DNA of 64,000 bases, taken from the NCBI RefSeq assembly GCF_031844705.1, contig NZ_CP134609.1, positions 992,001-1,056,000 of the forward strand, written 5' to 3'. The DNA comes from Streptomyces sp. ITFR-16. GTDB lineage: Bacteria > Actinomycetota > Actinomycetes > Streptomycetales > Streptomycetaceae. The translations under genes were made by a program, and so were the position numbers. This document shows positions 17,184-25,757 of the stretch, piece after piece (position 1 is the stretch's first letter; each line of letters begins with the position of its first letter). The notes beneath the pieces were generated by a model. That model saw only the letters and a program-made list of their open reading frames with translations, was not told where the DNA came from and searched no databases.

Positions 17184-17338
17184 GACGAATCCCCTCGGCG
17201 GATGGGGTCTTCCCTGTCCGGACGGTGCCGGAGGCGCGGGGAAGGGCCGGTGAGCGGGCAGGGCGCAGTGCGGTCCCGGGTGGGTGGCCGCCCGGGGCGG
17301 TGCGAGCAGGGGTCAGGCGGTGTGTGTGGTGGGCCGGG

Positions 17339-18529
17339 TCAGGCGGGTGAGAAGAGGTGGTCGCTGATGAGCCTGGCCGCGCCGATGACTCCGGCGGCGG
17401 GTCCGAGCTCGCCCAGCACGATCGGGAGGTTGCCGGTGGCCAGCGGCAGGGACTGCCGGTAGACCTGGGTCCGGACGCTGGCCAGCAGCGTGTGGCCGAG
17501 GCCGGTCACCCCGCCGCCGATCACCACCAGACCGGGGTTGAAGAAGCTGACGAGTCCCGCGATGACCTGCCCGACCCGGTTGCCGCCTTCGCGGATCAGG
17601 TCGAGCGAGGTGGCGTCGCCGGCGGCCGCGGCGGCGGCGACGTCGACGGCGGTGAGTTTCCCGGACGCCTCCAGCCGGGCCGCGAGCTCCGCGGACTGTC
17701 CGGCACGGGCCGCGTCCTCGGCGTCGCGGGCCAGTGCGGCGCCGCTGAAGTGTGCTTCCAGGCAGCCCCGGTTGCCGCAGGCGCAGGGGCGGCCGTCGGG
17801 TTCGACCTGGATGTGGCCGATGTCGCCGGCGCTGCCGGTCGTGCCCCGGTGGACCTCTCCGCCGACGACGATGCCGCAGCCGATGCCCGTACCGATCTTG
17901 ACGCAGAGGAAGTCGCCCACGGAGCGGGCGACGCCCGCGTGCTGCTCCCCCATGGCCATCAGGTTCACGTCGTTGTCGACCATGACGGGGCAGCCCAGTT
18001 CCTGGCTGAGCGCCTCGCGGACCGGGAAGCCGTCCCAGCCGGGCATGATCGGCGGGGCGACCGGGATGCCTTCGGGGAAGCGGACCGGTCCGGGGACGCC
18101 GATGCCGGCGCCGTAGAACCCTTCCGCGAGCCCGGAGGCCCGGAGCTTGGCCGCCATGGACAGCACCTGCTCGAAGATGGCGACGGGGCCTTCGCGTACG
18201 TCCATGGGGTGGTTGAGGTGGCCCAGGACCTCCAGCTCCGCGTTGGTGACCGCCACGTCGACCGACGTGGCGCCGATGTCGACGCCGAGGAAGCGCAGGG
18301 CCGGGGCGAGCCGGATGTTGTGCGAGCGACGCCCGCCGCGGGATGCGGCGAGTCCGTCGGCCACGACAAGGCCGGTCTCCAGCAGTCTGTCCACCTCGAC
18401 GGCGAGCTTGGAGCGGGAGAGATCGACCTGATCCCCCAGCTGTGCCCGTGAGTTGGGCCCGCCGTCGCGCAACAGCCGGAGCAGTCGCGCCTGATGCGCA
18501 TTCGCGGGTCGTGCCGTCATACGTCTCAC
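17339..18529 (-). CDS. ROK family transcriptional regulator
   Basis: This 396-aa protein has an N-terminal winged helix-turn-helix (about 8-65: NAHQARLLRLLRDGG, SRAQLGDQVDLSRSKLAVEVDRL) and a C-terminal ROK sugar-kinase-like domain. The ROK domain has the phosphate-loop strand LGVDIGATSVDVAV and the zinc motif CACGNRGCLEAH. The GTG start at 18529 suits the GGGGAGG ribosome-binding site better than the in-frame ATG at 18520. It stands directly upstream of the sugar importer operon and is probably its repressor. It shares an upstream box with the fusion gene at 10949. Whether it still phosphorylates sugar is unknown. Confidence 0.9.
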   Translation of the reverse strand: MRRMTARPANAHQARLLRLLRDGGPNSRAQLGDQVDLSRSKLAVEVDRLLETGLVVADGLAASRGGRRSHNIRLAPALRFLGVDIGATSVDVAVTNAELEVLGHLNHPMDVREGPVAIFEQVLSMAAKLRASGLAEGFYGAGIGVPGPVRFPEGIPVAPPIMPGWDGFPVREALSQELGCPVMVDNDVNLMAMGEQHAGVARSVGDFLCVKIGTGIGCGIVVGGEVHRGTTGSAGDIGHIQVEPDGRPCACGNRGCLEAHFSGAALARDAEDAARAGQSAELAARLEASGKLTAVDVAAAAAAGDATSLDLIREGGNRVGQVIAGLVSFFNPGLVVIGGGVTGLGHTLLASVRTQVYRQSLPLATGNLPIVLGELGPAAGVIGAARLISDHLFSPA

Positions 18530-18608
18530 GCGCCCCTCCCCGCCACATCGGCCTGTCCGTCGGGCTTTGGAGGGGAACGTAGCAGCGGTTGGCGGGAGTG
18601 GGAAGAAG

Positions 18609-18655
18609 TTGCGCAGGAATCCGCCACAACTTTCTCCACCCTGAGGACAAAGGGG
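18609..18655 (-). promoter_or_regulatory. 47-nt box upstream of the ROK gene
   Basis: On the plus strand TTGCGCA (18609-18615), AACTTTCTCC (18628-18637) and GAGGACAAAGGGG (18643-18655) repeat the words at 11047-11093 with the same spacing and orientation relative to the downstream gene. The box is 80 nt upstream of the ROK start. This is consistent with autoregulation by the ROK protein and joint control of the secreted fusion protein. Confidence 0.6.
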
Positions 18656-18685
18656 GGTTCGGCGGGTGGGCCGGGGCCGGGGCGC

Positions 18686-19360
18686 CTACGCTTCGTCGCG
18701 CTGGTGGTAGGTCTGCCGGGTGTGTTCCGTGTGCGCCCGCATGAGGGCACGGGCGCCCTCCTCGTCGCGCGAGGAGATGGCGGCGATCAGGGAACGGTGC
18801 TCGATCCAGGACTGGTTGCCCCGCCGGCGCGCCACGGGGGTGTAGTACCAGCGGACCCGGCGGTCCACCTGTCCGGCCAGCTCGGCCAAAACCACATTGC
18901 CCGCCAGCTCCATCACCTTGGCGTGGAAGGCGGCGTTGGTCGCCACCGCCAGGTCCACGTCGTCGTCGGCGACGGCCCGCTCCCCCTTGGCGCACAGCTC
19001 CTCCAGTGCGGCGATGCCCGCCGGGGAGGCATGGGCGGCGGCGAGCCGGGCGGCCTCCGTCTCCAGCAGCGCGCGCACCGTGAGCAGCTGGTCGGCCTCC
19101 TCCTGCGTGGGCTCGTGGACGAACGCGCCCTGGGCGGGCCGCAGATCGACCCAGCCCTCGGTGTTGAGCCGTTGCAGCGCCTCGCGCACCGGCTGGCGGG
19201 ACACGCCGAGATGCCCGGCCAGCTCGCTCTCGACCAGATGCTGGCCGGGACGGAGCGCGCGGGTCGTGATGAGTTCGAGCAGCGCCTCGTAGACACGTTC
19301 GCGCAGCGGCCCCGGCCGCTCCAGCTTCGGTACAGCCCCCTGCGGCAGTCCTGTGGACAT
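18686..19360 (-). CDS. GntR family transcriptional regulator (FadR/FCD subfamily)
   Basis: This 224-aa regulator has an N-terminal GntR winged helix (LRERVYEALLELITTRALRPGQHLVESELAGHLGVSRQPVREALQRLNTEGW) of which the HTH lies near 45-70. A C-terminal all-helical FCD ligand domain follows, with the metal-type residues in NAAFHAKVMELAG and the late MRAHTEH segment. The ATG at 19360 has a good GGAGG site; an upstream start at 19387 is possible but less likely. The gene stands alone between the ROK promoter and the KAS III gene. Its own promoter region has GTCTAC direct repeats. No target is evident; FCD regulators usually bind organic acids or sugar acids. Confidence 0.9.
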   Translation of the reverse strand: MSTGLPQGAVPKLERPGPLRERVYEALLELITTRALRPGQHLVESELAGHLGVSRQPVREALQRLNTEGWVDLRPAQGAFVHEPTQEEADQLLTVRALLETEAARLAAAHASPAGIAALEELCAKGERAVADDDVDLAVATNAAFHAKVMELAGNVVLAELAGQVDRRVRWYYTPVARRRGNQSWIEHRSLIAAISSRDEEGARALMRAHTEHTRQTYHQRDEA

Positions 19361-19382
19361 CGCGGTCCCCCTCCGGGCGACG

Positions 19383-19409
19383 AGCAATTGCTTATCGTCT
19401 ACAGTCTAC
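19383..19409. promoter_or_regulatory. possible GntR operator region
   Basis: The palindrome AGCAATTGCT (19383-19392) is followed by two direct copies of GTCTAC (19397-19402 and 19404-19409). It lies 22-49 nt upstream of the GntR start in an AT-richer patch. Autoregulation is an inference. Confidence 0.4.
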
Positions 19410-19424
19410 CGAGCAGTACACCCC

Positions 19425-20375
19425 TCAGGGACAGCGGATCACCTGACCCGCGTAACTGAGGTTGCCGCCGAAGCCGAAGAGCAGCGCCGGAGCGCCGCCG
19501 GGCACCTCGCCCCGTTCGACCAGCTTGGACAGGGCCATGGGGATCGAGGCGGCGGACGTATTGCCGGAATCCACCACATCCCGGGCGATCACCGCGTTGA
19601 CCGCGCCGATCTTCCGGGCGACCGGTTCGATGATCCGCAGATTGGCCTGGTGCAGCACCACCGCGCCCAGGTCCTCGGGGGTGACGCCGGCCCGCTCGCA
19701 GACCTTGCGCGCGATCGGCGGCAGCTGGGTGGTGGCCCAGCGGTAGACCGCCTGCCCCTCCTGCGCGAAGCGCGGCGGCGTCCCCTCGATCCGTACCGCG
19801 TCGCCCATCCCGGGCACCGACCCCCACAGCACCGGCCCGATCCCGGCCCTGCCCGCCGGATCGGAGTCGGCGACCACGACCGCCGCACCGGCGCCGTCAC
19901 CCATCAGCACGCAGCTGGAGCGGTCGGTCCAGTCGACGATGTCGCCCATCTTGTCGGCGCCGATGACCAGCGCCCGGGTGGCGGCGCCGGCCCGCACCGC
20001 GTGGTCGGCGGTGGCGAGGGCGTGGGTGAAGCCGGAACAGACCACGTTGATGTCCATGACCGCGGGCGACGTCATACCGAGGCGGGCGGCGACCCTGGCC
20101 GACATGCTAGGCGAGCGGTCGATGGCGGTGGAGGTGGCGACCAGGACCAGATCGATGTCGGTGGCCTGCAGCCCGGCCGCGGCGAGCGCCTTGGCCGCCG
20201 CGTGCGCGGCCAGCTCGTCCACCGGCTCGTCGGGTCCGCCGATGTGGCGGGTCTTGATGCCGACGCGGCTGGTGATCCACTCGTCAGTGGTGTCGACCAT
20301 GACCGCGAGGTCATGGTTGGTGAGCACCCTGGCGGGCTGATAGTGGCCGAGCGCCACGACACGTGAGCCGGTCAT
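19425..20375 (-). CDS. beta-ketoacyl-ACP synthase III family protein (FabH-like)
   Basis: This 316-aa thiolase-fold enzyme has the complete KAS III catalytic triad: Cys113 (VVCSGFTHA), His242 (VVLHQANLRI) and Asn272 (DSGNTSAAS). The N-terminal DTTDEWITSRVGIKTRHI is typical of FabH. The length is normal. The frame is open far upstream, but the ATG at 20375 has a GAGGGGA ribosome-binding site. It condenses an acyl-CoA starter with malonyl-ACP. It is not next to other fatty-acid genes, so it is probably an accessory FabH rather than the housekeeping copy. It is divergent from fdhD across a 225-nt gap. Confidence 0.9.
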   Translation of the reverse strand: MTGSRVVALGHYQPARVLTNHDLAVMVDTTDEWITSRVGIKTRHIGGPDEPVDELAAHAAAKALAAAGLQATDIDLVLVATSTAIDRSPSMSARVAARLGMTSPAVMDINVVCSGFTHALATADHAVRAGAATRALVIGADKMGDIVDWTDRSSCVLMGDGAGAAVVVADSDPAGRAGIGPVLWGSVPGMGDAVRIEGTPPRFAQEGQAVYRWATTQLPPIARKVCERAGVTPEDLGAVVLHQANLRIIEPVARKIGAVNAVIARDVVDSGNTSAASIPMALSKLVERGEVPGGAPALLFGFGGNLSYAGQVIRCP

Positions 20376-20600
20376 ATTCGGGTTCCCCTCGCTACATATG
20401 GCAGGAACCATCCAGTCTTGGTCGCTACCGACCGGTACAGAGACACGTGATCCCACAGGATTACCGGCCGAGGCTTGGAGACTTGGCAACAGCGTGTTGC
20501 CGCCCCCGGCCGCGGGGTTCCGGTTGCCACCCGGCTCCCGGTGTACAGGACAATGGGCGCGGCAGGGATTTTCGACACGACGGGATCGGGGCCGAGGACT

Positions 20601-21449
20601 ATGGGACGGGTCACCGAGCGGCGGCGCACCATCCGCATCCGGGACGGGGCCGTCTCCGCCCGCCCCGACACCCTCGTCGCGGAGGAGCCGCTGGAGATCC
20701 GGCTGAACGGCCGGCCGCTGGCCATCACGATGCGCACCCCGGGCGACGACTTCGCCCTCGCGGCCGGCTTCCTGGTGAGCGAGGGCGTGATCGGCGACGG
20801 CGCCGAGGTGCAGTCGATCGTGTACTGCGCCGGGGCGACCGCCGACGGCGTCAACACGTACAACGTGGTGGACGTGAAGCTCGCGCCCGGGGTCGAGGTC
20901 CCCGACATCACGCTGGAGCGCAACGTCTACACCACGTCCTCCTGCGGGCTGTGCGGCAAGGCCAGCCTGGACGCGGTCCGCACCACGACCCGCCACCCGG
21001 TCGCCGACACTCCCCCGGTCCGGGTCGCGCCCGCGCTGCTGTCCGGGCTCCCCGACCGGCTGCGGGAGTCCCAGCGGGTCTTCGACCGCACCGGAGGGCT
21101 GCACGCGGCGGCGCTGTTCTCCGAGACGGGCGAGCTGATCGACATCCGGGAGGACGTCGGCCGGCACAACGCGGTCGACAAGCTGGTCGGCCGGGCGCTG
21201 ACCGACGGACGGCTGCCGCTGTCCCGGGCGATCCTGCTGGTCTCCGGGCGGGCCTCGTTCGAACTGGCGCAGAAGGCGGTGATGGCCGGCATCCCGATGC
21301 TGGCGGCCGTCTCGGCGCCCTCGTCGCTCGCGGTCGACCTGGCCGCCGAGACCGGCCTCACCCTGGTCGGCTTCCTGCGCGGCCCCTCGATGAACGTGTA
21401 CGCGGGCGAGCACCGCATCGCGCTGGAGACGGCCGCCGTCCAGGGCTGA
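20601..21449 (+). CDS. fdhD: formate dehydrogenase accessory sulfurtransferase FdhD
   Basis: This 282-aa protein is FdhD, which passes sulfur from a cysteine desulfurase to the molybdenum cofactor so that formate dehydrogenases are active. The key Cys-x-x-Cys lies in TTSSCGLCGK, and the family motifs EEPLEIRLNG, PGDDFALAAGFL and EDVGRHNAVDKLVG are intact. Upstream in-frame ATGs at 20475 and 20553 exist, but homologues begin near MGRVTERR at 20601. No formate dehydrogenase gene is in the window, so it must serve an enzyme encoded elsewhere. Confidence 0.93.
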   Translation: MGRVTERRRTIRIRDGAVSARPDTLVAEEPLEIRLNGRPLAITMRTPGDDFALAAGFLVSEGVIGDGAEVQSIVYCAGATADGVNTYNVVDVKLAPGVEVPDITLERNVYTTSSCGLCGKASLDAVRTTTRHPVADTPPVRVAPALLSGLPDRLRESQRVFDRTGGLHAAALFSETGELIDIREDVGRHNAVDKLVGRALTDGRLPLSRAILLVSGRASFELAQKAVMAGIPMLAAVSAPSSLAVDLAAETGLTLVGFLRGPSMNVYAGEHRIALETAAVQG

Positions 21450-21459
21450 GGGGCCGCGC

Positions 21460-22491
21460 TCAGGCCGTGGTGACCGCCGCGGGCCGGGCGGTTCCGTCAC
21501 CGTCCGCGAGCGGCTCCAGCGGGTCGCGGGCGCGCCGCTTGGCGATCACCGCGCAGACCATCAGCTGCATCTGGTGAAAGAGCATCAGCGGCAGCACGGC
21601 GAGGCTCGCCTGCGCGCCGAACAGCACGCTGGCCATGGGCAGTCCGGAGGCCAGGCTCTTCTTGGAGCCGGCGAACTGGATGGCGATGCGGTCCTCCCGG
21701 CCGAAGCCGAGCCGCTTCGCCCCGTACCAGCTCACCGCGAGCATGACGGCGAGCAGGACCGCCTCGGCGCCGAGCAGCGCGCCGAGCCTGGCCGGGGTGA
21801 CCTGGTGCCAGATGCCCGCGACCATGCCCTCGCTGAAGGCCGTGTAGACGACCAGCAGGATCGAGCCCCGGTCGACGTAGCCGAGGATCTTCTTGTGCCG
21901 GGCGATGAAGCCGCCGATCCAGCGCCGCAGCAGCTGCCCCGCGACGAACGGCAGCAGCAGTTGCACGCCGATCTTCAGCAGGGCGTCCCCGGAGAACCCG
22001 CCCCCGCTGTTGCCGAGCAGCGCGGCTGCGAGCAGCGGGGTGAGGAAGATCCCGGCTATGGAGGAGAAGGAGCCCGCGCAGATCGCCGCCGGCACATTGC
22101 CCCGGGCGATCGAGGTGAAGGCGATCGAGGACTGGATCGTCGACGGGACGAGGCAGAGGAAGAGGAAGCCGCTCTGCAGCTGGGGCGTCAGCACGTACGG
22201 CACCAGCCCCCCGCTCGCCAGGCCCAGCAGCGGGAAGACCACGAAGGTGCAGGCCAGGACCGTGAGGTGCAGCCGCCAGTGCCGCAGGCCCTCGACCGCC
22301 TCGGCGGTCGACAGGCGCGCCCCGTAGAGGAAGAAGAGAAACGCGACGGCCCCGGTGGACGCCCCGCCGGCCACCTCGGCGGCGGCGCCGGACGCGGGGA
22401 GCAGCGCGGCGAGGACGACGGTGCCGATCAGGGCCAGGATGTACGGGTCGATCGGCAGCCAGGACGGCAACTGGGGGGTGCGGCGGCTCAT
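21460..22491 (-). CDS. bile acid:sodium symporter family protein
   Basis: This 343-aa integral membrane protein belongs to the bile acid:sodium symporter (BASS/SBF-like, YocS/DUF4137-type) family. It has about nine to ten hydrophobic segments. Family features include FLFFLYGARLS, the crossover-type segment LVPSTIQSSIAFTSIARGNVPAA, and AGSKKSLASGLPMA. The ATG at 22491 follows GTGGAGC. The gene is convergent with fdhD (10-nt gap) and divergent from a LysR gene. It probably imports an organic anion under control of that LysR regulator; the substrate is unknown. Confidence 0.88.
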   Translation of the reverse strand: MSRRTPQLPSWLPIDPYILALIGTVVLAALLPASGAAAEVAGGASTGAVAFLFFLYGARLSTAEAVEGLRHWRLHLTVLACTFVVFPLLGLASGGLVPYVLTPQLQSGFLFLCLVPSTIQSSIAFTSIARGNVPAAICAGSFSSIAGIFLTPLLAAALLGNSGGGFSGDALLKIGVQLLLPFVAGQLLRRWIGGFIARHKKILGYVDRGSILLVVYTAFSEGMVAGIWHQVTPARLGALLGAEAVLLAVMLAVSWYGAKRLGFGREDRIAIQFAGSKKSLASGLPMASVLFGAQASLAVLPLMLFHQMQLMVCAVIAKRRARDPLEPLADGDGTARPAAVTTA

Positions 22492-22595
22492 GTGCTCCAC
22501 GTGTCTCTCGTTCAGGTCGTGCCCGCTCCATCCTGCGTCCGATGACCGAGATCGGGAATCCCGTACACCGCTCTGACTGTCATCACGGATCGCGA

Positions 22596-22601
22596 TAGCG
22601 T
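22596..22601 (+). promoter_or_regulatory. -10 hexamer of a likely leaderless LysR transcript
   Basis: TAGCGT ends 7 nt before the ATG at 22609, and no ribosome-binding site is seen. Transcription would start at or next to the start codon. Confidence 0.5.
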
Positions 22602-22608
22602 GGCCGCT

Positions 22609-23511
22609 ATGTACGATCCCGCGCAGCTGCGCACCTTCCTCGCCGTCGCCCAGACCCTGAGCTTCACCGCCGCCGCCCGCCGGCTGGGGGTGCGGCAGTC
22701 CACGGTGAGCCAGCATGTGCGGCGGCTGGAGGACGCGGCCGGGCGGCAGCTGTTCAACCGTGACACCCACCGGGTCGATCTCACGGTGGACGGCGAGGCT
22801 ATGCTCGGCTTCGCGCGGACGATCCTGGAGGCCCATGAGCGGGCCTCGGCGTTCTTCACCGGCACCCGGCTGCGCGGACGGCTGCGGTTCGGGGCGTCCG
22901 AGGACTTCGTACTGACCCGGCTGCCGGAGATCCTCGAGTCGTTCCGCCGCGACCACCCGGAGGTCGAGCTGGAGCTGACCGTGGAGCTGTCGGGGACCCT
23001 GCACCAGCAGCTGGAGGCGAGCCGGCACGATCTGGTGCTGGCCAAGCGGCGGACCGGGGACACCCACGGGGAGCTGGTCCGGCAGGACACCCTGGTCTGG
23101 ATCGGCACCCCGAGGCTGCGGATCGACCCGGACCGTCCGGTGCCGCTGATCCTCTTCCCGCCGCCGGGCATCACCCGGGCCCGGGCGCTGGAGGTGCTGG
23201 AGGAGCAGGGCCGCTCCTGGCGGGTCGCGTGCACCAGCGGCAGCCTCAGCGGGCTGATCGCGGCCGCGCGGGCGGGGCTCGGCGTGATGGCGCACAGCCG
23301 GGGCCTGATCCCGCCGGGGCTCGCGCCGGTTCCGGCCCGGGAGGGGCTGCCCGAGCTGGGCGATGTGGACTTCGTCCTGCTGCACGGCCGCCGCCGGGGC
23401 GGGGCGCAGCAGGCGGCGGACGCGCTGGCGGCGGCGATCCTGGCGGGCGGCGACCGGCTGATCAGGCCGCCCGGCGGGATCGGTGCGGACCGAGGGCGCG
23501 AGGAGGCATGA
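22609..23511 (+). CDS. LysR family transcriptional regulator
   Basis: This 300-aa LysR-type regulator has an N-terminal winged HTH (LRTFLAVAQTLSFTAAARRLGVRQSTVSQHVRRLE spans the canonical helices) and a C-terminal periplasmic-binding-like co-inducer domain starting near residue 90 (GRLRFGASEDFVLTRLPEIL). The ATG at 22609 is preferred over the codons at 22600 because a -10 hexamer sits 7 nt before it. It is divergent from the symporter gene with a 117-nt shared promoter region, so it probably controls that transporter. Confidence 0.9.
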   Translation: MYDPAQLRTFLAVAQTLSFTAAARRLGVRQSTVSQHVRRLEDAAGRQLFNRDTHRVDLTVDGEAMLGFARTILEAHERASAFFTGTRLRGRLRFGASEDFVLTRLPEILESFRRDHPEVELELTVELSGTLHQQLEASRHDLVLAKRRTGDTHGELVRQDTLVWIGTPRLRIDPDRPVPLILFPPPGITRARALEVLEEQGRSWRVACTSGSLSGLIAAARAGLGVMAHSRGLIPPGLAPVPAREGLPELGDVDFVLLHGRRRGGAQQAADALAAAILAGGDRLIRPPGGIGADRGREEA

Positions 23512-23833
23512 CGGGGTGCGGGAAGGGGGAGAATGGAGGGCACGCGGCGGTCCCGCGCGGGGTGGACCGACCCGGCCGGACCCGACGGACCGGGACCATT
23601 CGCCCGTAGCCGTGCACAACGGCAGTGATCGCGGCGTACAGATTCGGTGGAGATTCCCGCGCCAGGCACTTACCCCTTGGTCCAAAGCGCGCCCGAGCCT
23701 TGCCCATCTGGCCGGATTTCGGCCCCTGACCAGTGCAGACGCCATGTTGTACGGACGACTCCGGGACCTCCCGCCGCAGCGCCCGGTGGGGTAGCGTCAC
23801 GGCGCTGTGCGGAGCGCCACAAGGAGCAGGTCA
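23512..23833. other. intergenic region, no gene seen
   Basis: This 322-nt stretch between LysR and the acyl-CoA synthetase has no frame with convincing codon use or a conserved motif. A minus-strand frame of 112 codons here is Pro/Arg-rich and looks random. The end holds the AAGGAG ribosome-binding site (23821-23826) of the next gene. Confidence 0.6.
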
Positions 23834-25657
23834 TTGCGCGAGTTCACTGTCCCACCCATGGCGGCCGCGCCCCACGTAGGCGGGCTCGCCGATTGCGTGT
23901 TCGACTACGCCGAGGAGGACCCGCACCGGGTCGCGCTCGGCCGGAAAGACACGGCCGGACACTGGCAGGACGTCACGTCGGCGACGTTCCGCGACGAGGT
24001 GCTGGCACTGGCCAAGGGTCTGATCGCGCACGGGGTGCGGTTCGGTGACCGGGTCGCCCTGATGTCCCGTACGCGCTACGAGTGGACCCTCTTCGACTTC
24101 GCGCTGTGGGCCGTCGGGGCGCAGTCCGTGCCCGTCTATCCGACGTCCTCGGCCGAGCAGGTCCTGTGGATGCTGCACGACGCCGAGGTGTCGGCGGTGA
24201 TGGTGGAGCACGAGGACCACGCGATGACGATCGCGTCGGTCATCGACCGGCTGCCGCTGCTGAAGCGGCTGTGGCAGCTGGACGCCGACGCCGTCCCGGA
24301 GCTGGTCGAGGCGGGGCTGCACGTCGAGGACGAGGTCGTGCACCGCCACCGGCGGGCGGTGACGCCCGAGTCCGTGGCCACCGTCATCTACACCTCGGGC
24401 ACGACGGGCCGCCCCAAGGGCTGTGTCATCACGCACGCCAACTTCATATTCGAGACGGACACCATGGCCGCGCGCTGGGAGTCGGTCTTCCACTCCAAGC
24501 CGGGCGACGAGGCCTCGACGCTGCTCTTCCTCCCGCTGGCGCATGTCTTCGGCCGCATGGTGGAGGTCACCGCCGTGCGCGGCCGGGTGAAGCTGGGCCA
24601 CCAGCCGGAGCTGTCCGCGAAGGCCCTGATGCCGGACCTGGTGACGTTCCGGCCCACGTTCATCCTGGCCGTGCCGTACATCTTCGAGAAGGTCTTCAAC
24701 GGGGCCCGGCGCAGGGCCGAGGCGGAGGGCCGGGCCGGTCCGTTCGACAAGGCCGTCGACATCGCGGTGAAGTACGCGGAGGCGATGGAGGCCCGCGCGT
24801 TCGGCACCGGCCCCGGGCCGTCCGCCGGGCTGCGGATGCAGCACCAGTTCTTCGAGAAGGTCGTGTACAAGAAGGTGCGCGACGCGATGGGCGGCCGGAT
24901 CCGGCACGCGATGTCGGGCGGTTCCGGGATGGAACGCCGGCTGGGGCTGTTCTTCGCGGGCGCCGGGGTGACGGTGTACGAGGGGTACGGGCTGACCGAG
25001 TCGACGGCCGCGGCCACCGCCAACCCGCCGGAGCGCACCCGGTACGGCACGGTGGGGCAGCCGATCCCCGGCACCACCGTGCACATCGCGGAGGACGGCG
25101 AGGTGTGGGTGTACGGCGCCCATGTGTTCGGCGGCTATCTGGGCGACCCCAAGGCCACCGACGCGGTGCTCAACGACGGCTGGCTGGCCACGGGCGACCT
25201 GGGCGCGCTGGACGAGGACGGCTATCTGACGATCACCGGGCGCAAGAAGGAGATCCTGGTGACCTCCGGCGGCAAGAGCGTCTCGCCGGCCGCGCTGGAG
25301 GAGCGGGTGCGGGCGCATCCGCTGGTGGCCCAGTGCATCGTCGTCGGCAACGACCGGCCCTACATCGCGGCGCTGGTCACCGTCGACCAGGAGGCCGTGG
25401 AGCACTGGCTCGCCATGCAGGGGCGGCTGCCGATGGCCCCGGGCGAGCTGGTGCGGGACCCGGATCTGGAGATGGAGGTCCGGCGGGCGGTGGTGGCCGC
25501 GAACACGGCGGTCTCGCAGGCCGAGTCCATCCGCACGTTCCGGATCCTGGCGCACCAGTTCAGCGAGGAGCACGGTCTGCTGACGCCGTCGCTGAAGCTG
25601 AAGCGGCGGGCGATCGAGACGGCGTACGAGGCCGAGGTGAACGCGCTCTACCGCTGA
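23834..25657 (+). CDS. AMP-dependent long-chain fatty-acid-CoA ligase (FadD15-like)
   Basis: This 607-aa adenylate-forming enzyme activates fatty acids to acyl-AMP and then acyl-CoA. The ATP-binding P-loop YTSGTTGRPKG lies near residue 186, the YGLTESTAAAT motif near 385, and the hinge/catalytic region TGRKKEILVTSGGK near 465. The chosen start is TTG, since AAGGAG lies 7 nt before it and the product begins REFTVPP as in homologues. The ATG at 23807 is upstream of that site. The enzyme is probably membrane-associated. It stands alone with its own promoter. It resembles the long FadD15-type synthetases of actinomycetes. Confidence 0.92.
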   Translation: MREFTVPPMAAAPHVGGLADCVFDYAEEDPHRVALGRKDTAGHWQDVTSATFRDEVLALAKGLIAHGVRFGDRVALMSRTRYEWTLFDFALWAVGAQSVPVYPTSSAEQVLWMLHDAEVSAVMVEHEDHAMTIASVIDRLPLLKRLWQLDADAVPELVEAGLHVEDEVVHRHRRAVTPESVATVIYTSGTTGRPKGCVITHANFIFETDTMAARWESVFHSKPGDEASTLLFLPLAHVFGRMVEVTAVRGRVKLGHQPELSAKALMPDLVTFRPTFILAVPYIFEKVFNGARRRAEAEGRAGPFDKAVDIAVKYAEAMEARAFGTGPGPSAGLRMQHQFFEKVVYKKVRDAMGGRIRHAMSGGSGMERRLGLFFAGAGVTVYEGYGLTESTAAATANPPERTRYGTVGQPIPGTTVHIAEDGEVWVYGAHVFGGYLGDPKATDAVLNDGWLATGDLGALDEDGYLTITGRKKEILVTSGGKSVSPAALEERVRAHPLVAQCIVVGNDRPYIAALVTVDQEAVEHWLAMQGRLPMAPGELVRDPDLEMEVRRAVVAANTAVSQAESIRTFRILAHQFSEEHGLLTPSLKLKRRAIETAYEAEVNALYR

Positions 25658-25742
25658 GCGTCCCGATCCGTGCGCGGACCGGGAATGTGTGGGCCGTCTT
25701 GATCGTTCACTCTGGGAGTCCCACCGTCACACCCCACAACGT

Positions 25743-25748
25743 TAGGAT
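25743..25748 (+). promoter_or_regulatory. -10 hexamer of a likely leaderless aldo/keto reductase transcript
   Basis: TAGGAT ends 9 nt before the GTG at 25758. No Shine-Dalgarno sequence is present between them or just upstream. Confidence 0.45.
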
Positions 25749-25757
25749 CGACCGCTC

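Noticed and set aside
23462..23800. 112-codon minus-strand frame between the LysR and acyl-CoA synthetase genes
   Set aside because: It overlaps the LysR 3' end, is Pro/Arg-rich, and has no ribosome-binding site or motif.
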